From contig JBHOQX010000129.1 in assembly GCA_042408595.1 (NCBI GenBank), positions 1-64,000 of the forward strand: a stretch of 64,000 bases of DNA, read 5' to 3'. Each line of letters starts with the position of its first letter. The stretch's first letter is position 1. Shown here piece by piece: positions 34,336 through 42,653 of this stretch. Under the pieces are notes generated by a model. The model saw only the letters and a program-made list of their open reading frames with translations, ran no database searches and was not told where the DNA came from. Made by a program: the position numbers and the translations under genes. This stretch comes from JBHOQX01 sp042408595. Its GTDB lineage: Bacteria; Chloroflexota; Chloroflexia; Chloroflexales; Roseiflexaceae.

Positions 34336-36192
34336 ATGGACGCAACACAGCAGCAACGGGCGCATTTTGTGGTCGTCGGCGCGTTTGTGGATGAGTTGGT
34401 GCGTTCCGGCGTAGCGGATTTCTGCGTCGCGCCCGGCTCGCGCTCCACGCCGCTGGCCGTGATGATCGCCCGGCACCCGCGCGCCCGCCTCTGGATGCAC
34501 CTGGACGAGCGCTCCGCCGCCTTCTTCGCGCTCGGCATGGCCAAAGCGCGCCGCGCTCCGGTCGCGCTGGTCTGTACCTCCGGCACCGCTGCCGCCAACT
34601 TTCTGCCCGCTGTCGCCGAGGCGGCGCAGGCCCGCGTGCCGCTGGTCGTGCTCACTGCCGACCGCCCGCACGAACTGCGCGAGGTCGGCGCGCCGCAGAC
34701 GATGGACCAGCTGCACCTCTTCGGGCCGCACGCCAAATGGTTCCTCGATCTGCCGGAGCCGGACGAATCCGCCGAGATCGCGCGCTACACCCGCGCCATG
34801 GCCTGCCGGGCCGCCGCGCTCGCCTGCGAGACGCCCGCCGGCCCGGTCCACCTGAACTGCCCCTACCGCGAGCCGCTCGTGCCGCTGCCCGGCGGCGCGC
34901 CGGCACCCTGGGACGCGCCCGGCGGCCAGCCGCTCGTCGCTGTGGTCGCGGGGCGACGCGCGCCCGATGCGCACCTGGCCGCCGGGCTCGCGGCGGAGCT
35001 CGCGCATCTGCCGCGCGGCCTGATCGTCTGTGGCCCGCAGGACGACCCGGCGCTCCCACCGGCGCTCGCCCGGCTGGCCGCAGCCACCGGCTACCCGGTC
35101 CTGGCCGACCCGCTCTCCGGCGCGCGCTGCGGCCCGCACCACACCGGGCTGTTCCTGAGCGCCTACGACGCCTTCCTGCGCGACGAGCGCTTCGCCGCCG
35201 CGCACGCGCCGCAGGTCGTGCTGCGCTTCGGCGCGATGCCAATCTCCAAGCCGCTGCTCCAGTTCTTCGAGCGCCACCGCGGCTGCCGGATGATCGTGGT
35301 GGATGCGGCGAGCGGCTGGCGCGACCCGGCGCTGCTCGCCACGGAGATGCTGCGGGTGGATGGGGCGCTGTTGGCCGAGGCGCTCGCCGGGCATTGGCAA
35401 GACGGGGAGCGGGGGAGCGGGGGAGGCCGGGAGCAGGAGCCTTCGGCCGCATCCGCTCCGCGTCTCCGCGCCTCGGTATCCGCGCGCCGGATCGCTCTGC
35501 CGGCGCCCACCGGCCACCCCTGGGCCAACTCCTGGCTGGCGGCGGAGCGGGCGGCGCGCGCCGCGATCGAGGCGGCCCTGGCCGGCCACGAACGCCCTTC
35601 CGAGCCGCGGGTCTTCGCCGAGCTGGCGCGCCTGCTGCCGGAGGGCGCGACGCTGGTCGCCGGCAACAGCATGCCGATCCGCGACCTCGACACCTTCTTC
35701 CCCGGCGGGCCGCGGGCGGTGCGGCTGCTGGGCAACCGCGGCGTGAACGGGATCGACGGCGTTGTCTCCACGGCGCTGGGGGCGAGCGCCGCCGGCGCGA
35801 CGCCGCTGGTGCTGGCGATCGGCGACATCTCGTTCTACCACGACTCGAACGGCCTGCTGGCGGCGAAGCGGCACGGCCTGGACGCGACGATCATCCTGCT
35901 GAACAACGACGGCGGCGGCATCTTCTCGTTCCTGCCGCAGGCGAGCGATGCGCCGGAGGAGTTTGAGGCGCTGTTCGGCACGCCGCACGGGCTCGACTTC
36001 GCCCCGCTCGCGACGATGTACGGGGCGCGCTACACCCGCCCGGCGACGTGGGACGCCTTTCGCGCCGCGGTGCGCGCCGGCATCGCGGGGCGCGGGCTGC
36101 ACATCGTCGAGGTGCGCACCGACCGCGCGGAGAATGTCGCGCTGCACCGGGCGATCTGGCCGCTGGTAGGGCGGGTGGTGAATGGTGAATGA
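34336..36192 (+). CDS. menD: SEPHCHC synthase (2-succinyl-5-enolpyruvyl-6-hydroxy-3-cyclohexene-1-carboxylate synthase)
   Basis: 618 residues, ThDP-dependent. LVRSGVADFCVAPGSRSTPL, DERSAAFFALGMAKA (the catalytic Glu), QTMDQLHLFGPHAKW, and the ThDP motif from AIGDISFYHDSNG to LLNNDGGGIFSFLP are conserved. Residues about 355-385 are a Gly/Ser/Arg-rich insertion encoded by GGGAGCGGGG-type repetitive DNA, absent from standard MenD. No Shine-Dalgarno is visible before the ATG. It adds the succinyl semialdehyde unit of 2-oxoglutarate to isochorismate. Confidence 0.96.
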   Translation: MDATQQQRAHFVVVGAFVDELVRSGVADFCVAPGSRSTPLAVMIARHPRARLWMHLDERSAAFFALGMAKARRAPVALVCTSGTAAANFLPAVAEAAQARVPLVVLTADRPHELREVGAPQTMDQLHLFGPHAKWFLDLPEPDESAEIARYTRAMACRAAALACETPAGPVHLNCPYREPLVPLPGGAPAPWDAPGGQPLVAVVAGRRAPDAHLAAGLAAELAHLPRGLIVCGPQDDPALPPALARLAAATGYPVLADPLSGARCGPHHTGLFLSAYDAFLRDERFAAAHAPQVVLRFGAMPISKPLLQFFERHRGCRMIVVDAASGWRDPALLATEMLRVDGALLAEALAGHWQDGERGSGGGREQEPSAASAPRLRASVSARRIALPAPTGHPWANSWLAAERAARAAIEAALAGHERPSEPRVFAELARLLPEGATLVAGNSMPIRDLDTFFPGGPRAVRLLGNRGVNGIDGVVSTALGASAAGATPLVLAIGDISFYHDSNGLLAAKRHGLDATIILLNNDGGGIFSFLPQASDAPEEFEALFGTPHGLDFAPLATMYGARYTRPATWDAFRAAVRAGIAGRGLHIVEVRTDRAENVALHRAIWPLVGRVVNGE

Positions 36193-36261
36193 TGACCGGG
36201 CGAGCGACCGGCGGGGGCTGAAGATCGAGAATGGAAGATCTCGAAGATCGATGACGCACGG

Positions 36262-36345
36262 CCGCACCTTCTGACGTCTGATCGTCCGACCGGCTGACCG
36301 ATTTCGTGATCGCAAAGTGCCTGACCGTCTGACTGTCCGACCGCG
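36262..36345 (+). repeat. GTCTGACCGTC-type repeats abutting menH
   Basis: A chain of 7-9-base units: CTGACGTCTGATCGTCCGACC, then CTGACCGTCTGACTGTCCGACC. It ends two bases before the menH ATG, leaving no room for a Shine-Dalgarno. The same units occur before maoC (273-295) and the PaaK-like gene. Confidence 0.75.
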
Positions 36346-37161
36346 ATGCTCCTCACCCTCGACAACCTGCGCTACCATGTCGTGGTCGCCGGTGCGGGGC
36401 CGCCGCTGCTGCTGCTCCACGGCTTCACCGGCGCGGCGGAGGCGTGGGCCCCCCTGCTGCCGCGGCTCGCCGCCGGCCGCTGGGTGATCGCCCCCGACCT
36501 GCCGGGCCACGGCGCGACCGGAGTGCCGGCCAGGCCGGAGCGCACCGCGATCACGGCGGTCGCCGCCGACATGCTGGCGCTGCTGGACGCGCTCGACGCG
36601 CCGCGGGCCGACGTGCTGGGCTATTCGATGGGCGGGCGGCTGGCCCTGACGCTCGCCGCGGCCGCGCCGGCGCGGGTGCGACGCCTGGTTCTCGAGAGCG
36701 CCACCGCCGGTCTGGACGACCCGGCGGCGCGCGCCGCCCGGATCGCCGACGATGAGGCGCTAGCGCAGGTGCTGGAGCGCGAGGGGATCGCTGCCTTTGT
36801 GGCGCGCTGGGAGGCGCTGCCGCTCTTCGCGACGCAGGCCGCGCTGCCGGCGGAAACGCAGGCGTGGCAACGGGCGCAGCGCCTCCGCAACGACCCGCGC
36901 GGCCTGGCGGCCAGCCTGCGCGGCATGGGGACGGGGCGCATGCCGCCGCTCTGGGGCCGCCTGTCTGCATTGACGATGCCCGCGCTGGTGCTGGCCGGCG
37001 CGCGCGACACCAAATTCGCCGCGCTCGCCCGGCGCCTGGCCGCCGCCCTGCCGGCCGCCCGGCTCGCGATCATCCCGGACGCTGGGCACGCCATCCACTT
37101 GGAGCGGCCGGACGTTTTTATCGAGGAAGTGAGAACATTCCTCGGTCTTGAAGATACCTGA
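36346..37161 (+). CDS. menH: SHCHC synthase-type alpha/beta hydrolase
   Basis: 271 residues. Oxyanion-loop LLHGFTGAAEAW, PDLPGHGAT, nucleophile elbow LGYSMGGRLAL (Ser), PALVLAGARDTKFA (Asp) and PDAGHAIHLERPD (His) match MenH. It removes pyruvate from the MenD product. The position between menD and menB supports this over a generic hydrolase. The start codon abuts the repeat tract, so there is no Shine-Dalgarno. Confidence 0.92.
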   Translation: MLLTLDNLRYHVVVAGAGPPLLLLHGFTGAAEAWAPLLPRLAAGRWVIAPDLPGHGATGVPARPERTAITAVAADMLALLDALDAPRADVLGYSMGGRLALTLAAAAPARVRRLVLESATAGLDDPAARAARIADDEALAQVLEREGIAAFVARWEALPLFATQAALPAETQAWQRAQRLRNDPRGLAASLRGMGTGRMPPLWGRLSALTMPALVLAGARDTKFAALARRLAAALPAARLAIIPDAGHAIHLERPDVFIEEVRTFLGLEDT

Positions 37162-37317
37162 TAGCGGCGGCATTGGTGCGATCGGCGGCCCCTGATGGGG
37201 GCGCGCAGGCGTCGGGCGATCGCGAAACAACCCCCTCGAAAGACCCGCTGCCGCTCTCGGAGGCGAGAGAAGGGGGGAAAAGCGTTGTGGCGCACGCGAA
37301 CGCCGCCTGAGCTACCA

Positions 37318-37362
37318 AAGACGCTTGAAGGGCTGCGCCCTCCAGACCTCCTGAGTGGAGCG
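37318..37362 (+). repeat. Diverged family B element between menH and menB
   Basis: GAAGGGCTGCGCCCTCCAGACCTCC resembles the right arm of family B. The remainder of the 219-base menH-menB spacer (37162-37380) carries no gene; a small GGCGGCCCC hairpin is near 37187. Confidence 0.4.
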
Positions 37363-37380
37363 ACGAAAGCGAGCATACCG

Positions 37381-38208
37381 ATGCCTATCGAATGGAAACA
37401 AGCCGGCGAGTACAGCGACATCCTCTACGAGCACGATGCCGCCGGCGAAGGGATCGCCAAGATCACGATCAACCGCCCAGAGAAACGTAACGCCTTCCGC
37501 CCGGAGACCGTCGAGCAACTGATCGACGCCTTCAGCCGCGCCCGCGATGATGAGCGGATCGGCGTCATCCTCCTCACCGGCGCGGGCGATAAGGCATTCT
37601 GTTCCGGCGGCGACCAGAGCGTACGCGGCAGCGGCGGCTACGTCGGCGCGGACGGCGTCCCGCGCCTGAACGTGCTCGACCTCCAGCGTCTCATCCGGAT
37701 CATCCCCAAGCCGGTGATCGCCGTGGTCGCCGGCTACGCGATCGGCGGCGGCCACGTGCTCCACGTCGTCTGCGACCTGACAATCGCCGCCGAGAACGCG
37801 ATCTTCGGCCAGACCGGCCCGAAAGTCGGTAGCTTCGACGGCGGCTACGGCTCGAACCTGCTGGCCCGGATCGTCGGCGATAAGAAGGCCCGCGAGATCT
37901 GGTATCTCTGCCGCCAGTACAACGCGCAGCAGGCGCTGCAGATGGGGCTGGTCAACGCCGTGGTTCCGCTCGAACGGCTGGAGGACGAGGCCGTCCAGTG
38001 GGCGCGCGAGATTCTGGAGAAGAGCCCGATGGCCATCCGCTTCCTCAAGGCGGCGATCAACGCCGACGCCGACGGCGCGGCCGGCCTGCAGCAACTCGCC
38101 GGCGACGCCACGCTGCTCTACTACCTGTCCGAGGAGGCGCAGGAGGGCAAGCAGGCGTTTCTGGAGAAGCGCAAGCCGAATTTCCGCAAGTTTCGGCGGT
38201 ATCCGTGA
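37381..38208 (+). CDS. menB: 1,4-dihydroxy-2-naphthoyl-CoA synthase
   Basis: 275 residues of the crotonase fold. INRPEKRNAFRPETV, FCSGGDQSVRGSGGYVG (oxyanion hole), GGGHVLHVVCDLTIA and GQTGPKVGSFDGGYGSN are typical MenB signatures, the last holding the catalytic Ser/Asp region. The C-terminus KRKPNFRKFRRYP is also characteristic. It closes the naphthoquinone ring from o-succinylbenzoyl-CoA. No real Shine-Dalgarno is seen before ATG 37381. Confidence 0.96.
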   Translation: MPIEWKQAGEYSDILYEHDAAGEGIAKITINRPEKRNAFRPETVEQLIDAFSRARDDERIGVILLTGAGDKAFCSGGDQSVRGSGGYVGADGVPRLNVLDLQRLIRIIPKPVIAVVAGYAIGGGHVLHVVCDLTIAAENAIFGQTGPKVGSFDGGYGSNLLARIVGDKKAREIWYLCRQYNAQQALQMGLVNAVVPLERLEDEAVQWAREILEKSPMAIRFLKAAINADADGAAGLQQLAGDATLLYYLSEEAQEGKQAFLEKRKPNFRKFRRYP

Positions 38209-38318
38209 GGAGGACGACCGACGAACGTCGATCACGGCGATGGTGCGCGCGCTCCATCTGAAGAGTCGGCTTTCGTCGATCGTCGTTCGTGCACTGTCTA
38301 CCGTCCAGTCCAGAAGCC
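38209..38318 (+). repeat. Degenerate repeats between menB and menA
   Basis: GAGGACGACCGACGAACGTCG at the start and TCGTCGATCGTCGTTCG, TACCGTCCAGTCCAG at the end are opposite-orientation copies of the short repeat type. The tract reaches within ten bases of the menA start. Confidence 0.6.
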
Positions 38319-38319
38319 T

Positions 38320-39234
38320 ATGACCACCGACACCACCACCGCCCGCCCATCCGCCGCCCGCGCTTGGGCGATGGCCGCCCGCCCGCCGACGCTGCCCGCC
38401 GCGGTCGTGCCGGTGCTGGTCGGGGCGGCCGCGGCCGCTCCGCGCGGCTTCCGCCCGTTGCCGTTCGCCGCCGCGCTCCTCTGCGCCGTGCTCATCCAGA
38501 TCGGCACGAACCTGGCCAACGACTACTTCGACTTCCGCAAGGGGGCCGACACCGCCGCGCGCCTCGGGCCAGTGCGCGTGACGCAGAGCGGCCTCATCCC
38601 GCCGGCCACCGTCCGCAACGCGATGATCGGCGTGTTCGGGCTGGCCGTGCTCGTCGGGGTGTATCTGGTCGCCGCGGGCGGCTGGCCCATCCTGGTCATC
38701 GGCGCGCTGTCGATCGCCGCCGGCGTGCTGTACACCGGCGGGCCGTACCCGCTGGCCTACCACGGCCTCGGCGACCTGTTCGTCTTCGCCTTCTTTGGTC
38801 TGGTCGCCGTCTGCGGCACAGCCTACCTGATGGCGGGTGCGGTCCCGCCCGCCGCCTGGTGGGCGGCGCTGCCGGTCGCCTGCATCGTCACGGCGATCCT
38901 GGTGGTCAACAACCTGCGCGACATCGACACCGACCGGGCCGCCGGCAAGCGCACGCTCGCCGTGCTGCTGGGCCGCCGGGCCACCCGCGCCGAGTACGTT
39001 CTGCTGCTCGCCGCGGCCTACCTGCTGCTGCCCGCCGGCCCGCTGCTCGGCCTGGCGGGCTGGTGGGCGCTGCTGCCGCTGCTCACGCTGCCCTATGCCA
39101 TCCTGCTCATCCGGATCGTGCTGCGCGCCGAGGGCCGCCCGCTCAACCTGGCGCTCGCAGGCACCGGGCGGCTGCACCTGCTGTTCGGCACGCTGTTCGC
39201 GGTGGGGCTCCTTGCGGGGACGTACCATGGGTGA
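38320..39234 (+). CDS. menA: 1,4-dihydroxy-2-naphthoate polyprenyltransferase
   Basis: 304 residues with about eight membrane helices. ARPPTLPAAVVPVLVG at the N-terminus and the first Asp-rich motif NDYFDFRKGADT define a UbiA-family prenyltransferase; VNNLRDIDTDRAAGKRTLAV is the second Asp-rich motif. It prenylates DHNA in the membrane. No Shine-Dalgarno before the ATG. Together with its neighbours this identifies MenA rather than a heme or chlorophyll prenyltransferase. Confidence 0.95.
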   Translation: MTTDTTTARPSAARAWAMAARPPTLPAAVVPVLVGAAAAAPRGFRPLPFAAALLCAVLIQIGTNLANDYFDFRKGADTAARLGPVRVTQSGLIPPATVRNAMIGVFGLAVLVGVYLVAAGGWPILVIGALSIAAGVLYTGGPYPLAYHGLGDLFVFAFFGLVAVCGTAYLMAGAVPPAAWWAALPVACIVTAILVVNNLRDIDTDRAAGKRTLAVLLGRRATRAEYVLLLAAAYLLLPAGPLLGLAGWWALLPLLTLPYAILLIRIVLRAEGRPLNLALAGTGRLHLLFGTLFAVGLLAGTYHG

Positions 39235-39240
39235 TGGGAA

Positions 39241-39364
39241 GATGTACGCGGCCGCCTGCACCGCGGGAGGTGTGGCGCGGTTCGTTTTTCGCGCACACAC
39301 GCGTCCAAGCAGGGGTTTCGGAGGGGCTGGGCCCCTCCAGACCTCCCCCCGCGTAGGTCCTGTC
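39241..39364 (+). repeat. Family B palindromic element, copy B2
   Basis: Left end GTACGCGG..CACCGCGGGAGGTGTGG and right end GGAGGGGCTGGGCCCCTCC, GACCTCCCCCCGCGTAGGTCCTGTC are inverted relatives of each other. The element fills nearly the whole 138-base menA-menC gap. Confidence 0.65.
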
Positions 39365-39372
39365 ATGAGAAG

Positions 39373-40539
39373 ATGATCGAACATATCCACCTCTCCCCCT
39401 ACCACCTGCCCTACGCCGCGCCGTTTGCAACCTCACGGGGGGCCAGCGATGCCCGCGAGGGGGTGATCGTCCGGCTGCTGGCCGGCGGCCACGAAGGCCT
39501 GGGCGAGGCTGCGCCCGTCCCCGGCTGGGGGCAGGGCGACGCCGCCGACGCGCTGCGCCTGCTGGAGGCGCTCGCCCCCCGGCTGGCCGGTCGCACCCTC
39601 GACGAAGCGGACGCCCTGCTGGCTGGGCTCGACCGGCGGCAACCCGGTGCGCTCGCCGCCGCCTGTGCCCTCGACACCGCCCTGCTCGACCTGCGGGCGC
39701 GCGCGGCGGGCGTGCCGTTGTGGGCGTTGTTGGCGAGGGGCGAACGACAAAGGGCGCACGCGGGCTGGATCTCTGACGATGATGTGCGCAACCGCGACGC
39801 TCTCCGGTCGGCGTTTATCGCTGGTCGCCGGCCCATCCCGGTCAACGCCACGGTCGGCGCGGCGGAGACCGCGGCGGCCTGCGCGGCGGCGCGGCGGGCC
39901 GTGGCCGACGGCTTCGGCTGCATCAAGCTCAAGGTCGGCATGGCCGGCAGCCCGACGGCGGAGCTGGCGCGGATCGCCGCCGTCCGTGAGGCGATTGGTC
40001 CGGGCGTGGCGCTGCGGCTGGACGCGAACGGCGCCTGGACGCCGGAGGCGGCGCTGGCGATCCTTCGCGACGCGGCGCGCTACGGCATCGAGTACTGCGA
40101 GCAGCCGGTGTCGGCGGGCGACGTGGCCGGCATGGCGCGGGTGCGCGCCGGGGCGGGCGTTCCGCTCGCCGCCGACGAGGCGCTGGCCGGTCCGGAGGAT
40201 GCGCTGCGCATCGCCGCCGCCGCCGCCGCCGATGTGCTGATCGTCAAGCCGATGACGGCCGGCGGCCTGCGCCCCGCGCTCGACGTGATCGCCATCGCCC
40301 GCGCCGCCGGGCTGCGCGCCGTCGTCACCACTACGATCGACTCCGGCGTCGGCTGCGCGGCGGCGCTGCACCTGGCGGCGGCGCTGCCCGCGCCGCGCCC
40401 GCACTGCGGCCTGGCGACCGGCCGGCTGCTCGCCGGCGACCTGCTGGCGCGCCCGCTGCGCATCGAGCACGGCGCGATGCCGCTGCCGGCGGGACCGGGG
40501 CTGGGGGTGGAGCTGGCTGAGCGCTGGCCGGCGAGGTGA
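39373..40539 (+). CDS. menC: o-Succinylbenzoate synthase
   Basis: 388 residues of the enolase superfamily (MLE subgroup). CIKLKVG gives the catalytic KxK, LRLDANGAW the first metal Asp, EYCEQPV the Glu, AADEALAG the second Asp and IVKPMTAGGL the final Lys. It dehydrates SHCHC to o-succinylbenzoate. Residues about 120-154 form an extra polar stretch before PVNATVG, encoded by repeat-like DNA. The pair GAGAAG lies directly before ATG, too close for a normal Shine-Dalgarno. Confidence 0.93.
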   Translation: MIEHIHLSPYHLPYAAPFATSRGASDAREGVIVRLLAGGHEGLGEAAPVPGWGQGDAADALRLLEALAPRLAGRTLDEADALLAGLDRRQPGALAAACALDTALLDLRARAAGVPLWALLARGERQRAHAGWISDDDVRNRDALRSAFIAGRRPIPVNATVGAAETAAACAAARRAVADGFGCIKLKVGMAGSPTAELARIAAVREAIGPGVALRLDANGAWTPEAALAILRDAARYGIEYCEQPVSAGDVAGMARVRAGAGVPLAADEALAGPEDALRIAAAAAADVLIVKPMTAGGLRPALDVIAIARAAGLRAVVTTTIDSGVGCAAALHLAAALPAPRPHCGLATGRLLAGDLLARPLRIEHGAMPLPAGPGLGVELAERWPAR

Positions 40540-40835
40540 CAAAGGACGGAGGACGGAAGACGAACGCAAGCAATACCCGGTGGCGGCGCTTCGCCCGAGG
40601 CTCGGCCGGCCTTCGTCTTGCGTCTGTGGCGCATGCATAGCTACTGTGCGCCCTCCCCCCTCGCCCGATCTGGGAGCGGGGGGAGCCCAAGGGGCTGGGA
40701 CGTGACGCAGGTGGAGCGTCACGATGGCCGTCCGGCCCGTATGCGCACGGGAGGGGGCGACGGCCTGGACAGGAAATGCGCGTGAGTCCCCGACCCCTAA
40801 CCCCTGCGCTGGAAGCGCGCGAGTGACAACGTCGA
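40540..40835. other. Spacer between menC and menE
   Basis: 296 bases. Begins with AAAGGACGGAGGACGGAAGAC, a clear case of the GGACGA repeat, and continues with mixed GC-rich sequence. No gene, promoter or terminator was recognised. Short plus-strand frames here read through low-complexity sequence only. Confidence 0.5.
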
Positions 40836-42395
40836 ATGAGCGCACACGAACTTCCGGATTGGCTCGCCCGCCGCGCCCGGAGCGCCCCCGACGCCCCGGC
40901 GCTGATCGCGCCGGATGCGCGCTGGAGCTTCGCCGAGCTGCACCGCGCGGCGGACGCAGCGGCGCGCCGGCTGCTGGCGCTCGGCGCGGGGCCGGGCGCG
41001 CCGGTCGCCCTGCTGCTGCGCAATGGCCCGGCCTACGCCGCGCTGGTTCACGCCGCCCCAAGAATTGGCGCGCCGCTCCTCTTGCTCAACCTGAGACTGG
41101 CGGCGGCCGAACTGGCCTGGCAGGTGCAGGATGCCGGCGCGGGCATCCTGCTGTATGACCAAACAACCGCCCCCCTGGCGGAGGCGGTCCGCCGGCTCGC
41201 GCCGGGGGTGCGGTTCCTCGCGGAACAGGAGCTGGCGTCCGCCACAGCAGGCGATCCGCCGCCGCGCGAACGTATCGACCTGGACGCGGTACATAGCATC
41301 ATCTACACCTCCGGCACCACCGGCCGGCCCAAGGGGGCGATGCTGACCTGCGGCAACCACTGGTGGAGCGCGGTCGGCTCGGCGCTCACCCTGGGCGTGC
41401 TGCCCGACGACCGCTGGCTCGCGCCGCTGCCGTTCTTCCACGTCGGCGGCCTGGCCACCCTGCTGCGCACGGCGATCTACGGCATCCCGGTGGTCATCCC
41501 GCCCTCGACCGACGCGGCGGCGCTGAACGGCGTGATCGAAACGGAGCGGGTCACGATCGTCTCGGTGGTGGCGGTGCTGCTCCAGCGGATGCTGGAAGCG
41601 CGCGGCGAGCGGCCGTTTCCGCCGTGGCTGCGCTGCGTGCTGCTCGGCGGCGGGCCCGCGCCGCGCCCGCTGCTGGAGGCATGCGCCCGCCGCGGCGTGC
41701 CGGTCGCGCCGACCTACGGCCTGACCGAGGCGGCCTCGCAGGTCGCCACGCTGGCTCCGGGCGCGGCCGGGCGCAAACCCGGCTCCGCCGGCCCGCCGCT
41801 CCTGCCGACCGAGGTGCGCATCGCGCCAGTTCGAGCCTCGGCCACAGCGGACCCGGCGGGCGAGCGCGCGGCGCCATCCCTTCCGCCCGGCGCGGTGGGC
41901 GAGATTCTGGTGCGCGGGCCGACAGTGATGCGCGGCTACATCAACCAGCCGGCGGCGACCGCCGCGGCGCTGCGCGACGGCTGGCTGCACACCGGCGACC
42001 TTGGCTATCTGGACGGCGACGGCGACCTGTTCGTCGTGGACCGGCGCGACGACCTGATCATCTCCGGCGGAGAGAACATCTACCCGGCGGAGGTCGAGGC
42101 GGCGCTGCTGGCGCACCCGGCGGTCGCCGAGGCCGGGGTGGTCGGCGCGGCGGATGCGCGCTGGGGCCAGGCGCCGGTAGCGTTCGTGGTGCTGCGGCCT
42201 GGGGCGGCGGCGACGGCGGAGGAGTTGGCGGCGTTCGTCGCCGGGCGGCTGGCGCGCTACAAGGCTCCGCGTGCGGTGCGATTCGTCCCGGCGCTGCCGC
42301 GCACCGCGTCGGGCAAGGTGCGGCGCACGCTGCTGCGGGCGTGGCTGGAGCAGCCAGGGCAAGATACCCGCGCCGCAGATGACGCGGAGGCGTGA
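40836..42395 (+). CDS. menE: o-Succinylbenzoate-CoA ligase
   Basis: 519 residues. AMP-binding motif YTSGTTGRPKGAML, VAPTYGLTEAASQ, GYINQPAATAAALRDGWLHTGDLGY, RRDDLIISGGENIYP and PRTASGKVRRTLL (catalytic Lys) define the ANL superfamily. Position at the end of the men run identifies OSB-CoA ligase. A short Ala/Ser/Pro insertion near residue 330 is unusual. No Shine-Dalgarno is visible. Last gene of the pathway in this window. Confidence 0.93.
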   Translation: MSAHELPDWLARRARSAPDAPALIAPDARWSFAELHRAADAAARRLLALGAGPGAPVALLLRNGPAYAALVHAAPRIGAPLLLLNLRLAAAELAWQVQDAGAGILLYDQTTAPLAEAVRRLAPGVRFLAEQELASATAGDPPPRERIDLDAVHSIIYTSGTTGRPKGAMLTCGNHWWSAVGSALTLGVLPDDRWLAPLPFFHVGGLATLLRTAIYGIPVVIPPSTDAAALNGVIETERVTIVSVVAVLLQRMLEARGERPFPPWLRCVLLGGGPAPRPLLEACARRGVPVAPTYGLTEAASQVATLAPGAAGRKPGSAGPPLLPTEVRIAPVRASATADPAGERAAPSLPPGAVGEILVRGPTVMRGYINQPAATAAALRDGWLHTGDLGYLDGDGDLFVVDRRDDLIISGGENIYPAEVEAALLAHPAVAEAGVVGAADARWGQAPVAFVVLRPGAAATAEELAAFVAGRLARYKAPRAVRFVPALPRTASGKVRRTLLRAWLEQPGQDTRAADDAEA

Positions 42396-42486
42396 GCAGA
42401 GCGATCCGTTGGGCACAAAAACGGGATGTTGCGCTGTTTCAGGCAGCGCGCAGACACCGCCGAAGACGGCATTACGCTTCACAATG

Positions 42487-42631
42487 GACAGCACGTCCGC
42501 GGTGGGGAGGTTTGGCGGGGCGCAGCCCCTCCGAAGCCCCTTTTGGGCCCGCATGGGCGCGCGACAACGAACGCCGTGGCGGGCCGCAGGCCCTGCACAC
42601 TTCCCGCGGTGCGGACGACCGCGTACGTCCT
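42487..42631 (-). repeat. Family B palindromic element, copy B3 (full length)
   Basis: Most complete copy, 145 bp. On the minus strand it begins GGACGTACGCGG, GCACCGCGGGAAGTGTG and ends GGGGCTTCGGAGGGGCTGC, GCCAAACCTCCCCACCGC, GGACGTGCTGTC. The two ends are imperfect inverted repeats of about 35 bases. It separates menE from the dehydrogenase gene and ends 22 bases before its start. Confidence 0.7.
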
Positions 42632-42653
42632 AACAATTGAAGAAAGGAAGCAT

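Noticed and set aside
32554..36510. 1318-codon minus-strand frame over menF-menD
   Set aside because: An antisense shadow caused by high GC at third positions; menF and menD on the plus strand have all family motifs.
37312..39405. 697-codon minus-strand frame over menB-menA
   Set aside because: Arg/Gln/His-rich antisense reading with no domain; the plus-strand genes are clear.
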